Assembly (NCBI RefSeq): GCF_000767615.3
Contig: NZ_CP009553.3
Location: 2,666,001-2,730,000, forward strand
DNA: 64,000 bases
From: Pandoraea pnomenusa
Lineage (GTDB): Bacteria; Pseudomonadota; Gammaproteobacteria; Burkholderiales; Burkholderiaceae
Direction: 5' to 3'
Both the position numbers and the translations under genes were made by a program. Below, in pieces: positions 17,033 to 24,910 of this stretch. Numbering within the stretch: position 1 is the stretch's first letter; every line of letters starts with the position of its first letter. Below the pieces are notes generated by a model. It was given only the letters and a program-made list of their open reading frames with translations, did not search any database and was not told the origin of the DNA.

Positions 17033-19003
17033 TCAAACCGGCGGGGCGCCGGGTGAGGGCGGCTTCTCCAGCGGAATCACGGAGGTAACGACGGTGCCGC
17101 CCTCGGAAGGACTGCGGACTTCGAGCGATCCGCCGAGCAGGCGAGCTCGCTCGCGCATGCTGATCAGTCCCAGCGCGTCGGGCTTGGGCCGGGTGGGAGG
17201 CAGGCCCCGGCCATTGTCGGAGATGCGCAGCCGGCATTCCCGATCGCAGGACAGTTCGATCGTGATGGACGTCGCTCGCGCGTGTTTTGCCACGTTGTTC
17301 ATCGCTTCCTGAACGATTCGGAACAACGCCGTCGCCACGGCAGGCGGAACGGGCGGCAGGCCCCGCGCGCCCGTGACATCGACGGCGACGCCGTAACGCC
17401 GCGCGAAATCCTGTGCGTACCACTCGATCGCCGGACCGAGCCCGAGATCGTCGAGCATCGGCGGGCGCAGCTCGGCGGCCATCTGTCGCACGGCGCTGAT
17501 CATCCCGTCGATCGCCAGCTCGATGCGTTTCACATCGGCGCTTGCCGGGGCATGGCCGTCGAGCGTGCGCTTGAGCATTGCGGCGTCCATTTTCAGCGCG
17601 GTGAGCCGCTGGCCAAGATCGTCGTGGAGTTCTCGCGCGATGCGCAGCTTTTCGTCCTCACGCACTTCAAGCAAGCGGGCGTTGAGCTTTTCCAGTTCGA
17701 TCCGGGAGTTCTGCAGGGCGTTCGCCATCTGGCGCTGTTCGGTCACGTCGCGCAGCACCACCGTGTAGAACTTCCCGGCCGCGTCGGCGCTCTGGGAAAT
17801 GGACGCCTCCATCGGAAACTCCTCGCCGTCGGAGCGCAGCCCCCACAGCGGCCTGCCGCGCCCCATGAGGCGCTCCGATACGCCGGTCGCCCCGAATCGC
17901 TCGATGTGCCTGAAGTGAGCATCGCGGAACCGCTCCGGGATGAAACGCCCCAGCGGCTCGCCAATGGCTTCCATGGCGCTGCACCGGAAAACGCTCTCGG
18001 CCGTCGGGTTGAAGATTTGGATGCGCTGCCATTCGTCGATGGTAATGATCGCCTCGCGCACCGACTGGATGACGCTGAACAGCCGGCCGTCGGAGCGCCG
18101 CTTGTCGAGTCCCTCACGCTCGGCCACCGCCCGGGCATGCCGTCGTGACATCAGCGCGACCGCCCAGGCGAACAGCGTGGCGGCACTCATGATGATGCCG
18201 AAAACGAGCGCCCAACTGGCCATGCCCGCGCCTCGCAATGCGGCAAATTCGCCGGATGCCGTGTAGGTGAGGTCCAGACCCGCCCTGTTGGCGTAAGGCA
18301 GGTGCGTCGTCGCGCGATAGGTGGCGGACGGCCGCGGCTCAGTCGGCGGGCGAGGGGCCAGACTGTCGAATACCGGCTGGGGCTGATCCGTCGCCCCGGC
18401 CGCGGCAATGGTCAGCGTCAGGTCGTGCAGGAGCGGGCCGATCGACGCGTGCACCAGCATGTCGATGTCGGCGATGGCGTAGGCGCATGACGGCGGCGCG
18501 CTGGCGTTGGCGAGGAAAACGAGATACGTGCGCCCGGTCGACGGCGACTGGCGCGAGAACATGCGCTCCCCCGCGCCGGCCCCACCCGACAGATCCAATG
18601 CCGGTATCGCGCCTCCCATGGGGGAATACGCGGCCACCCGACGGATGCGGTCGCCGCTGCGCTCGCACTCGCCCACGCTGACCAGGCCGGGCAGGCGCTC
18701 CGCGAGCCGCATACGCTGTGCGTACGTCGTCAATATCGTGTCGGTGGGCGCGGGCAAGTCCGCCAGATAATCCGATGCCCCATGGACCGCGTCGCGGTAG
18801 GCGCTCAACGCGCTCGCGAGCTTGTCGGTGGCGGTGCTGGTCCGTTGCGAGAAGCGTGCGTCGACATTGCTGTGCAATACGGAGCGCACCGTCAGCCAGT
18901 TAGCGGTCGCAACGCCTACGCAAAGCAGGCACACGGCAGCGAATAGCAGTCCGTCGGATTGTCGAATGGATCGAAGCATGCCAAGCAGCGTTTTGGCCAT
19001 CAT
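17033..19003 (-). CDS. membrane sensor histidine kinase with extracytoplasmic and PAS domains
   Basis: A 656-residue kinase: a first membrane helix (about 17-40), a periplasmic region of about 250 residues that looks CHASE-like, and a second helix (ALVFGIIMSAATLFAWAVAL). A PAS domain (VIQSVREAIITIDEWQRIQIF) follows, then a HisKA_3 phospho-acceptor RELHDDLGQRL and a HATPase with SDNGRGLP and GLISMRERA. HisKA_3 kinases pair with NarL-type regulators, so the partner is most likely the gene at 14258 even though the FNR and dehydrogenase genes lie between. Two adjacent ATGs (19003, 19000) start the frame. Confidence 0.9.
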   Translation of the reverse strand: MMAKTLLGMLRSIRQSDGLLFAAVCLLCVGVATANWLTVRSVLHSNVDARFSQRTSTATDKLASALSAYRDAVHGASDYLADLPAPTDTILTTYAQRMRLAERLPGLVSVGECERSGDRIRRVAAYSPMGGAIPALDLSGGAGAGERMFSRQSPSTGRTYLVFLANASAPPSCAYAIADIDMLVHASIGPLLHDLTLTIAAAGATDQPQPVFDSLAPRPPTEPRPSATYRATTHLPYANRAGLDLTYTASGEFAALRGAGMASWALVFGIIMSAATLFAWAVALMSRRHARAVAEREGLDKRRSDGRLFSVIQSVREAIITIDEWQRIQIFNPTAESVFRCSAMEAIGEPLGRFIPERFRDAHFRHIERFGATGVSERLMGRGRPLWGLRSDGEEFPMEASISQSADAAGKFYTVVLRDVTEQRQMANALQNSRIELEKLNARLLEVREDEKLRIARELHDDLGQRLTALKMDAAMLKRTLDGHAPASADVKRIELAIDGMISAVRQMAAELRPPMLDDLGLGPAIEWYAQDFARRYGVAVDVTGARGLPPVPPAVATALFRIVQEAMNNVAKHARATSITIELSCDRECRLRISDNGRGLPPTRPKPDALGLISMRERARLLGGSLEVRSPSEGGTVVTSVIPLEKPPSPGAPPV

Positions 19004-19016
19004 GTCGCCCGAATTC

Positions 19017-19048
19017 GATGCAACGGCATCGGATGGTGCCGTTGTATC
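19017..19048. promoter_or_regulatory. 12-bp inverted repeat at the kinase promoter
   Basis: GATGCAACGGCA (19017-19028) pairs with TGCCGTTGTATC (19037-19048) with one mismatch and an 8-bp spacer, 14 bp upstream of the kinase start. It could be an operator or an mRNA leader hairpin. Confidence 0.4.
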
Positions 19049-19173
19049 ACCGTTTGTCCGAATTTCCCATACGCGTCATTCCGCAAATCGTCCCGCCGGT
19101 GCAACAGCGGGCAATCCGTGGTCCATCCTCCGGGCAGTGGGCGCCGCTTCGACGCGACGCCTCGGGGGCGGCC

Positions 19174-19187
19174 TTGATCCGCGTCAA
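19174..19187 (+). promoter_or_regulatory. FNR/ANR box before a tandem universal stress protein
   Basis: TTGATCCGCGTCAA has one mismatch to consensus. Its centre is 29.5 bp before TAGGCT (19210-19215), the geometry of a class-II FNR promoter near -41.5, 33 bp before the ATG at 19248. Confidence 0.75.
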
Positions 19188-19247
19188 TCGACATGCGCCA
19201 ACGCCGTACTAGGCTGGAAACAGATCCTCTCGCCCTGGAGTGACGCC

Positions 19248-20090
19248 ATGACCTATCGGACCTTGCTGGTACACGTCGACAACAGCGCGCGCTGCCGCGC
19301 ACGCGTCGAACTCGCGGCGGACTTTGCCTTTCGGTTGCCCGCGCACCTCACGGGGATCTACCTGCCGTTCCATCCACCCGGATTTCCCGATGTCACGGGT
19401 CTGGCCGGGGCAGGCCTGCCGCCGCCGCCCGTTCCCCTGAGCGATCCCGAACGCCTTGCGAACGCCGAACGGATGTTCATGGACGTCTGTCGTCGTCAGG
19501 CGCTGAGTCCCGAGTGGCTCACCCCGAAATACGATGAGATCCGCGAGATGCGCACGCACGCGCGCTACGCGGACCTCGTGATCATGGGGCAGGAGGACGT
19601 CACCGATCCGGAATCCTCGCCGACTGTGGGCTTCGTCGCTTCGGTCGTGCTCGGTGGCGGCAGGCCTGTCCTGATCGTGCCTTACGCCGGCAAGCTCCCC
19701 AAGGCGTTCAACACCGTGCTGCTCGCCTGGGATGGCGGACGTGAAGCAGCTCGCGCGGCCGTCGACGCCATGCCGTTTCTGCGCGCGGCCAAGCGTGTCG
19801 ATGTCATGCATGTGAGCCGCGGCGATCGCGCCGACGGACTCGGTCCGATTCCCGGACTGGACATCGGCATGTTCTTCGCCCGTCATGGCGTTCAGGTCAA
19901 TGTCACACCGGAGCGCGGCGCCAACGACGTCGCCGTGGCCGAGGCACTGCTCTCGCGCGCCGCGGACATGAACACCGACTTGATCGTGATGGGGGGATAC
20001 GGTCACTCGCGCATGCAGGAATGGGTGCTGGGCGGCGTGACCCGCACCATGCTCGAGAGCATGACCGTGCCCGTTCTGATGTCGCATTGA
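19248..20090 (+). CDS. tandem-domain universal stress protein
   Basis: A 280-residue protein with two USP folds. The first (TLLVHVDNSARC...) lacks the ATP-loop glycine motif; the second (NTVLLAWDGGREAARA...) has GGYGHSRMQEWVLGGVTRTML. This suggests one working nucleotide site per chain. The ATG at 19248 follows CTGGAG. It is 24 bp before the zinc dehydrogenase gene, so both form one FNR-controlled operon. Its closest relative in the window is the USP at 27393-28220. Confidence 0.9.
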   Translation: MTYRTLLVHVDNSARCRARVELAADFAFRLPAHLTGIYLPFHPPGFPDVTGLAGAGLPPPPVPLSDPERLANAERMFMDVCRRQALSPEWLTPKYDEIREMRTHARYADLVIMGQEDVTDPESSPTVGFVASVVLGGGRPVLIVPYAGKLPKAFNTVLLAWDGGREAARAAVDAMPFLRAAKRVDVMHVSRGDRADGLGPIPGLDIGMFFARHGVQVNVTPERGANDVAVAEALLSRAADMNTDLIVMGGYGHSRMQEWVLGGVTRTMLESMTVPVLMSH

Positions 20091-20114
20091 ATCCGTCTTG
20101 CAAGGAGCCATGCC

Positions 20115-21152
20115 ATGAAAGCGCTCGTATTTCACGGTCCCCAACAGATATCGCTCGAAGATCGGCCCATGCCGGAAATCCAGGACCCGACCGACGCCAT
20201 CGTGCGCGTTCTGAAAACGACGATATGCGGCACCGACCTGCACATCCTGAAGGGCGACGTGCCGACGGTCGAGCCGGGCCGGATCCTGGGCCACGAAGGG
20301 GTCGGGGAGGTCGTGCAAACGGGCAACGCCGTCACAGCCTTCAAGCCCGGCGACCGGGTGTTGATCTCATGCATCTCGTCGTGCGGCAAGTGCGCGGCCT
20401 GCCGGCGCGGCATGTATTCGCATTGCGCCGCCGGAGGATGGATTCTCGGCAATCGCATCGACGGCACCCAGGCCGAATACGTCAGAACCCCGCACGCCGA
20501 CACCAGCCTTTACCACGCGCCGGACGGCGTGGACGACGACGCGCTGGTCATGCTGAGCGACATTCTGCCCACGGGCTTCGAATGTGGCGTGCTCAACGGC
20601 AAGGTGCAACCGGGCAGCAGCGTGGCCATCGTCGGGGCGGGACCGATCGGGCTCGCCGCGTTGCTCACGGCGCAGTTCTTCAGCCCGGCCCAGATCATCG
20701 TCGTCGATCCCGACCTCGCGCGGCTGGAGGTGGCCACCCGATTCGGCGCCACCTCCGTGATCTCGCCCACAAGGGAAGATGCGGCCGAGGCCGTCAGGCG
20801 TCTGACCGGCGGGCAGGGCGTCGACACGGCCATCGAGGCGGTGGGCGTACCCGCGACATTCGAACTTTGCGAGGCGATCGTCGCCGCCGGGGGCATCATC
20901 GCCAACGTGGGCGTGCACGGCCGCAAGGTCGACCTGCATCTCGAATCGCTGTGGGACAGGAACATCAGCATCACGACCCGTCTGGTCGATACCGCGGCAA
21001 CGCCGATGCTGCTCAAGACCGTGGCCTCGGGGCGTCTGACGCCGGGTGCACTGATCACTCACCACTTCTCGCTTGCCGATATCCTGAATGCCTACCGGAC
21101 GTTCGGCGATGCGGCCAATACACATGCGTTGAAGGTCATCATCGCGCCATAG
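20115..21152 (+). CDS. zinc-dependent alcohol dehydrogenase (MDR family)
   Basis: A 345-residue medium-chain dehydrogenase with catalytic zinc motifs TTICGTDLHILKG and GHEGVGEV, the structural zinc lobe CGKCAACRRGMYSHC, and an NAD(P) fold VGAGPIGLAAL with a following VVDPD acidic end that favours NAD. It resembles threonine/secondary-alcohol dehydrogenases. AAGGAG lies just upstream of the ATG. Paired with a stress protein under an FNR box, it probably re-oxidises NADH at low oxygen (inference). Confidence 0.9.
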   Translation: MKALVFHGPQQISLEDRPMPEIQDPTDAIVRVLKTTICGTDLHILKGDVPTVEPGRILGHEGVGEVVQTGNAVTAFKPGDRVLISCISSCGKCAACRRGMYSHCAAGGWILGNRIDGTQAEYVRTPHADTSLYHAPDGVDDDALVMLSDILPTGFECGVLNGKVQPGSSVAIVGAGPIGLAALLTAQFFSPAQIIVVDPDLARLEVATRFGATSVISPTREDAAEAVRRLTGGQGVDTAIEAVGVPATFELCEAIVAAGGIIANVGVHGRKVDLHLESLWDRNISITTRLVDTAATPMLLKTVASGRLTPGALITHHFSLADILNAYRTFGDAANTHALKVIIAP

Positions 21153-21234
21153 TGCCGTGCAGGGTCGGTCGGAGGCGCGCAGGAGCGCAGGGACGTTCCC
21201 CGACGCGCCGCCGGCGGTCGGGGCTCATTGCACC

Positions 21235-22143
21235 TCATGGCGTCTCAGGCAGGCTGTCGAGCAGGTCGCGAACGGCGTCGGCCAACAGCGGGGTCACATC
21301 GATCGCGTTCGTGGCGTGCGCGACCGAATTGCAGGTCACGACACGACCGGCGCCCGCGGCAATGAGTTCGTCGACGCTCACGCCGTCGAACAGACCGTGC
21401 ACCGCAACGCATACGGGACTTCCGAACCCCGCTTTCACTAGCGCGCCGACGGTAGCCAGCATGGTTTGGCCGCTGGCGAGAATGTCATCGACGATCACCG
21501 GGTTCCGGTGCGCGAACTTCGCCGGCACGTGCAGGCTCACGTCCACTTTCCTGTCCGCCTCGCGTGTCTTGCGGGCCACGACCGACGGGGCACCGATGCG
21601 GCTGGCGATCTGGGCGATCCAGGCCTCGCTTTCCTCGTCGGGGCCCACGATCAGCGGATCGGCTACGTTTTGCACGATCCAGCTGGCCGTGGCGGCAACA
21701 CTGTGCGGCGCACGCACCGGGATCGGGTAGACGACCGACAGCGAGGGGAGCCTGTGCAGGTGAGGCTCGATCGTCACCAATCCGTCGAACTGCGCGCCGA
21801 GCAATCGGCCGAAACTGTAGGCGGAGATCGATTCGCCCGCATGAAAGCGGGCGTCCTGTCGCAGATAGCACAGGTACGGCGCGACGAGAATGACGTGCCG
21901 CGCGCCGAGGTCTCGCGCCGTGTCCGCCGCGAAGATCAAGGGCAGCAGCTTCGCGTCCGGCCGGTTCAGCGAGCACACGATGACGATGGCTTTTCCGCTC
22001 AGCGGTCCCTCCATCGACACCATCTGTTCCCCGTCGGGGAAGCGATGGACCTCGAGCCGCTGCATGGGAGACTCGATCTGCGCGGCAAGCGAGCGGGCCA
22101 GCGTCTCGTTGCCGGGCAACGCGTAGAGCGCGACGTCTTTCAT
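21235..22143 (-). CDS. ribose-phosphate pyrophosphokinase-like protein (PRPP synthetase paralogue)
   Basis: A 302-residue protein of the PRPP synthetase family, with HRFPDGEQ (about 34-41), RQDARFHAGESIS at the ATP site and the PRPP loop VIVDDILASGQT. The housekeeping RQDR-R-R and DLHA motifs are replaced (TIEPHLHR), placing it in a divergent subgroup. The start codon overlaps the stop of the AMP-phosphorylase-like gene (ATGA, 22140-22143), so the two act together. Possible roles are making PRPP from R5P, or the reverse reaction, which would yield ATP; the direction is not shown. Confidence 0.85.
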   Translation of the reverse strand: MKDVALYALPGNETLARSLAAQIESPMQRLEVHRFPDGEQMVSMEGPLSGKAIVIVCSLNRPDAKLLPLIFAADTARDLGARHVILVAPYLCYLRQDARFHAGESISAYSFGRLLGAQFDGLVTIEPHLHRLPSLSVVYPIPVRAPHSVAATASWIVQNVADPLIVGPDEESEAWIAQIASRIGAPSVVARKTREADRKVDVSLHVPAKFAHRNPVIVDDILASGQTMLATVGALVKAGFGSPVCVAVHGLFDGVSVDELIAAGAGRVVTCNSVAHATNAIDVTPLLADAVRDLLDSLPETP

Positions 22144-23738
22144 GATTCCCTCACTGCGACAATGCCGGGGAAGCGGCAGGCGTATTCGAATGCGTATTCG
22201 AGCTCGCCACGGCTTTCGGCGTAAATGGTGAAGAGCGGCTGGCCGGTTGCGACCATGGCGCCGATCGGCGCCTCGTAGACGACCCCGGCGCGCGCGGCTG
22301 TCGGCGCGCCGGCGAGCTTTGCCAGGCGCGACAGATGCCGGTTGTCGACGGCGGTGACGGTACCGTTGTGTCGAGCGGTCACCGGCCGGCTGTGGCGTCC
22401 GACGACCGGCTCACGCATGCCGCCCTGCGCTTCGCAGATCCGCTGGAACTGCTGCCAGGCGAGCCCGCTGGTCAGCGTGCGACGGGCGCTGACCAGTCCG
22501 TCGCCGGGTAGGGCCTTGCCGCCGATTTCGAGCAATCGGCCGGAAATCTCGAGGCTCTTGTTCATCAAGTCGGACGGCGCACGGCTGAGGTTCTGAAGCA
22601 CCGCGAGCACGTCGCGTGCCTCGAGGCTCGGCCCGATGCCCCGGCCGACCGGTTGTTCGCCCTGACAGACGTAGGTGTCGATCTCGAGCCCCAGGGCGCG
22701 GCCGATTGCGCGCAGGCGCTCGGAAAAGAGCGCGCTCGCGTAACGCGTGCGGATTTTCGCGGTCTCGCCGACCGGAATGTCGATCAGGGCATGGGTCGCG
22801 CCGACAGCCAGCTTCTTCGACAGGATCGACGCCATCATCTGGGCCTCGCTGTCGAGATCGAGCGGGCGCTCCACCTGAATCAGAATGTCGTCGGCGGGAC
22901 TCAGGCCCGCGGCGCCCCCGAACACGATGCAGCCCCCCACCTTGTCGACGACCTGGCGCATCTCCTGCGCGCTGAGGTCGACTGGCGCGAGCGTCTCCAT
23001 CGTATCGGCCGTGCCGGCGGGCGAAGTGATGGCGCGAGACGATGTCTTGGGCATGACCAGTCCCTGCGAGGTCACGATCGCCACGACGATCGGGGTCGTC
23101 CGGTTGCCAGGCAGTCCGCCGATGCTGTGTTTGTCTATGACCGTATCGGCTTGCCATTGCAGCGTTTTTCCGGTGGCCACCATCGCGCGCGTGAGCGCGA
23201 TGATCTCGTCGTCGTCGAGCCGGTTGCCGGTGCAGGCGGTCAAAAACGCGGAAATGTGAATCGACGAGTAACGGCCCGCCGCAATATCGCCGATCACTTC
23301 GTCAAGTGCGGCGGGGGTGAACGCCTCGCCGAACATCCGGCCCCGGACGTGCCGAAACGATTCGACCGGTGGCATATGCCGCACCCGAACCCATTCGCCT
23401 TCGTCCACTTCCAATGCCAGCAGGGCCGCCTCGCTCAAACCGATTTCGTCGAGCTCCAGCCAGTCGCCGATGACCGTCTGAAGCGTGGCAACGACGGTCA
23501 CGTCGCGGAAATCCAGTTGCAGGCGGGTCTGGGCCGCAAATCCTTCGGAGCGACAGATCAGGCTGTCGCGACGAAGGTACGCCACCGCTTCGCGCAGCGT
23601 ATCGACCTGCATGCGTCTCGCACGCAGGCGGCGTCCGGTCAGCGGCGCGCCGTCTTTCGATGCCGCATCACGATCCTCGGCGGCAGCGCGATGCGCATGG
23701 ACCGCGACGTCGGGCGTTCGTTCAAAGTCGTCTGGCAC
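22140..23738 (-). CDS. AMP phosphorylase-like / putative thymidine phosphorylase 2
   Basis: A protein of about 532 residues of the nucleoside phosphorylase-II family in the long archaeal AMP-phosphorylase layout. It has an N-terminal extra domain, then the phosphate and base site (KHSIGGLPGNRT, KTSSRAITSPAGTADTMETL), the GPSLEARDVL region and a C-terminal barrel-sandwich domain. Archaeal relatives split NMPs with phosphate into base and ribose-1,5-bisphosphate. I placed the start at GTG 23738 (AAGGA 9 nt upstream); TTG 23756 is possible. It is coupled to the PRPP synthetase paralogue, and its promoter carries the only perfect FNR box in the window. Confidence 0.85.
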   Translation of the reverse strand: MPDDFERTPDVAVHAHRAAAEDRDAASKDGAPLTGRRLRARRMQVDTLREAVAYLRRDSLICRSEGFAAQTRLQLDFRDVTVVATLQTVIGDWLELDEIGLSEAALLALEVDEGEWVRVRHMPPVESFRHVRGRMFGEAFTPAALDEVIGDIAAGRYSSIHISAFLTACTGNRLDDDEIIALTRAMVATGKTLQWQADTVIDKHSIGGLPGNRTTPIVVAIVTSQGLVMPKTSSRAITSPAGTADTMETLAPVDLSAQEMRQVVDKVGGCIVFGGAAGLSPADDILIQVERPLDLDSEAQMMASILSKKLAVGATHALIDIPVGETAKIRTRYASALFSERLRAIGRALGLEIDTYVCQGEQPVGRGIGPSLEARDVLAVLQNLSRAPSDLMNKSLEISGRLLEIGGKALPGDGLVSARRTLTSGLAWQQFQRICEAQGGMREPVVGRHSRPVTARHNGTVTAVDNRHLSRLAKLAGAPTAARAGVVYEAPIGAMVATGQPLFTIYAESRGELEYAFEYACRFPGIVAVRES

Positions 23739-23865
23739 GGTGAGTGGTCCTTGCAAGTGACGGAGGAGGGCGCCCGGCAGGCATCCTTCGATACGATGCC
23801 CGACACGTGCCTGTCTGCAAGACTAGTTCCGATTCCGCGTGGGGCCCGCGTTGTTCGTTCCGGGC

Positions 23866-23879
23866 TTGATGCGTATCAA
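23866..23879 (-). promoter_or_regulatory. perfect FNR/ANR box upstream of the phosphorylase
   Basis: TTGATGCGTATCAA matches TTGAT-N4-ATCAA in full. On the minus strand its centre is 47.5 bp before TAGTCT (23825-23820), a class-I-like distance, pointing to the phosphorylase/PRPP operon. Confidence 0.8.
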
Positions 23880-23946
23880 GCCCCGCAGCGCGCGGCGAAA
23901 CATTCAGGGAGACAGTGCACGGCAATCCGGGACAACCTCGCGGACG

Positions 23947-23960
23947 TTGAGATATGTCAA
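23947..23960 (+). promoter_or_regulatory. FNR-like box driving a candidate small RNA
   Basis: TTGAGATATGTCAA has two mismatches to consensus. TAAGGT (23983-23988) follows with its first base 29.5 bp from the box centre. The flanking GCGCTAAGGTG is identical to the -10 region of the FNR-linked BON gene (28387-28397). Transcription would begin near 23995. Confidence 0.6.
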
Positions 23961-23994
23961 ACACGGCTATGCGCGGCGGCGCTAAGGTGGAGTC

Positions 23995-24124
23995 GTCGTC
24001 GGTGCGGGTTGGCCGATGCGTCGATTGCCCGATATTGCCGTGTGGTTGGCACTTGCGCCCGGATACGGCCCCGTTCAGGGCGCAAGCAAGTTGGGTCTGT
24101 GCCCGCTACGGCGGGCATTTTTTT
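23995..24124 (+). ncRNA. candidate FNR-controlled small RNA (about 130 nt)
   Basis: No gene occupies 23739-24291, yet this stretch has an FNR-like box with a matching -10, a perfect 9-bp stem CTTGCGCCC/GGGCGCAAG (24052-24060 with 24078-24086) and a strong intrinsic terminator ending in seven T (24118-24124). That is the build of a bacterial trans-acting sRNA: unpaired 5' part, stem-loop, short linker, terminator hairpin with U-tail. The terminator is about 167 bp before the phasin start, which has its own FNR-like promoter, so a simple leader of phasin is less likely. The 5' end is an estimate, and no name or target can be assigned. Confidence 0.6.
24100..24124 (+). terminator. Rho-independent terminator of the candidate sRNA
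   Basis: TGCCCGC (24100-24106), a 4-nt loop, GCGGGCA (24111-24117), then seven T at 24118-24124. This is the clearest intrinsic terminator in the window, and no open reading frame ends before it. Confidence 0.85.
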
Positions 24125-24152
24125 ACTTCGGACAGGCGCGCGAGACGCGACG

Positions 24153-24166
24153 TTGACATGGCGCAA
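24153..24166 (+). promoter_or_regulatory. FNR-like box before the phasin-like gene
   Basis: TTGACATGGCGCAA is a degenerate box, but its centre lies exactly 28.5 bp before TATGCT (24188-24193), the same -10 hexamer and spacing used elsewhere in the locus. Confidence 0.5.
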
Positions 24167-24291
24167 ACGGCCCGCACGGGGTGCCATTATGCTGAAACCT
24201 GCCGCACCACGATTGCGCTTCGCCCGCCAGAAGGCAGAAGGCGCCTCGCCTTCGTCCCGTGTGACCGGCACTTGTCATGGGAGTCGTGAAG

Positions 24292-24846
24292 ATGGCTACG
24301 GAACCGAATCCAATGCTAGGCCTGTGCAAGGCACAGATGCTTGCGCTGGTCGAAGCCCATCGGCACTGGGTTGAAGATCTGCTGTGCCTGCGACAGGTGC
24401 AGTTGCGCACCGACGAAGGCTTGCTAGAAGCCGACAGGACTTTCGGCGCGGAATTGGCGAGCGCCCCGGATTTCAACGCGGTTCTGAACAGCCAGCTCGC
24501 CTTCATCAACCGACAACTGGCGATGCAGCATCGCATTTGGCAGGGGTGGATGCAGATCGGCGCACGTGGCCCCGCGGTGTGGGCCGAACAGTACCAAGGT
24601 GCGCAAATGGCGTGGCAACATGTGTTCTCCGACTCGGCGGCCACCACGTCCTCCGCCTCGGCCGAGAGCGGTTGGCAGGCCTGGGGCGATGTCACCCGAT
24701 CGGCGATGGACGCCCTGAGCGCCATGTCGAGCGAGGCCAATCGGGCCGTAGCGCAGCAGTTGGCCTGGCTTCAGGGTTCCGCGGCAGCCGGCCGGGCGAA
24801 GGTGAAGCCGGCCAGGGCCGGGCGCGCGGCGAATAGCGAAGGATGA
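24292..24846 (+). CDS. phasin-like protein
   Basis: A 184-residue, largely alpha-helical and amphipathic protein with the length and pattern of polyhydroxyalkanoate granule-associated phasins (HRHWVEDLLCLRQ; a long helix near ALSAMSSEANRAVAQQLAWL; Ala/Lys-rich tail KVKPARAGRAAN). I chose the ATG at 24292 because GGGAG lies 9 nt upstream; an ATG at 24277 has none. Phasins coat PHA granules; a PHA store as electron sink or carbon reserve would fit anoxic persistence. No PHA synthase is in the window, so the assignment rests on pattern only. Confidence 0.65.
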   Translation: MATEPNPMLGLCKAQMLALVEAHRHWVEDLLCLRQVQLRTDEGLLEADRTFGAELASAPDFNAVLNSQLAFINRQLAMQHRIWQGWMQIGARGPAVWAEQYQGAQMAWQHVFSDSAATTSSASAESGWQAWGDVTRSAMDALSAMSSEANRAVAQQLAWLQGSAAAGRAKVKPARAGRAANSEG

Positions 24847-24910
24847 TGTCAATCATGCGTTCGAGCCCGCCGCGAGCGTCGGCCACGGCGGTCGGCATAA
24901 GGAGGTTTTC

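Noticed and set aside
17282..18148. Plus-strand open frame inside the histidine kinase
   Set aside because: Antisense to a complete kinase with all motifs; no family pattern.
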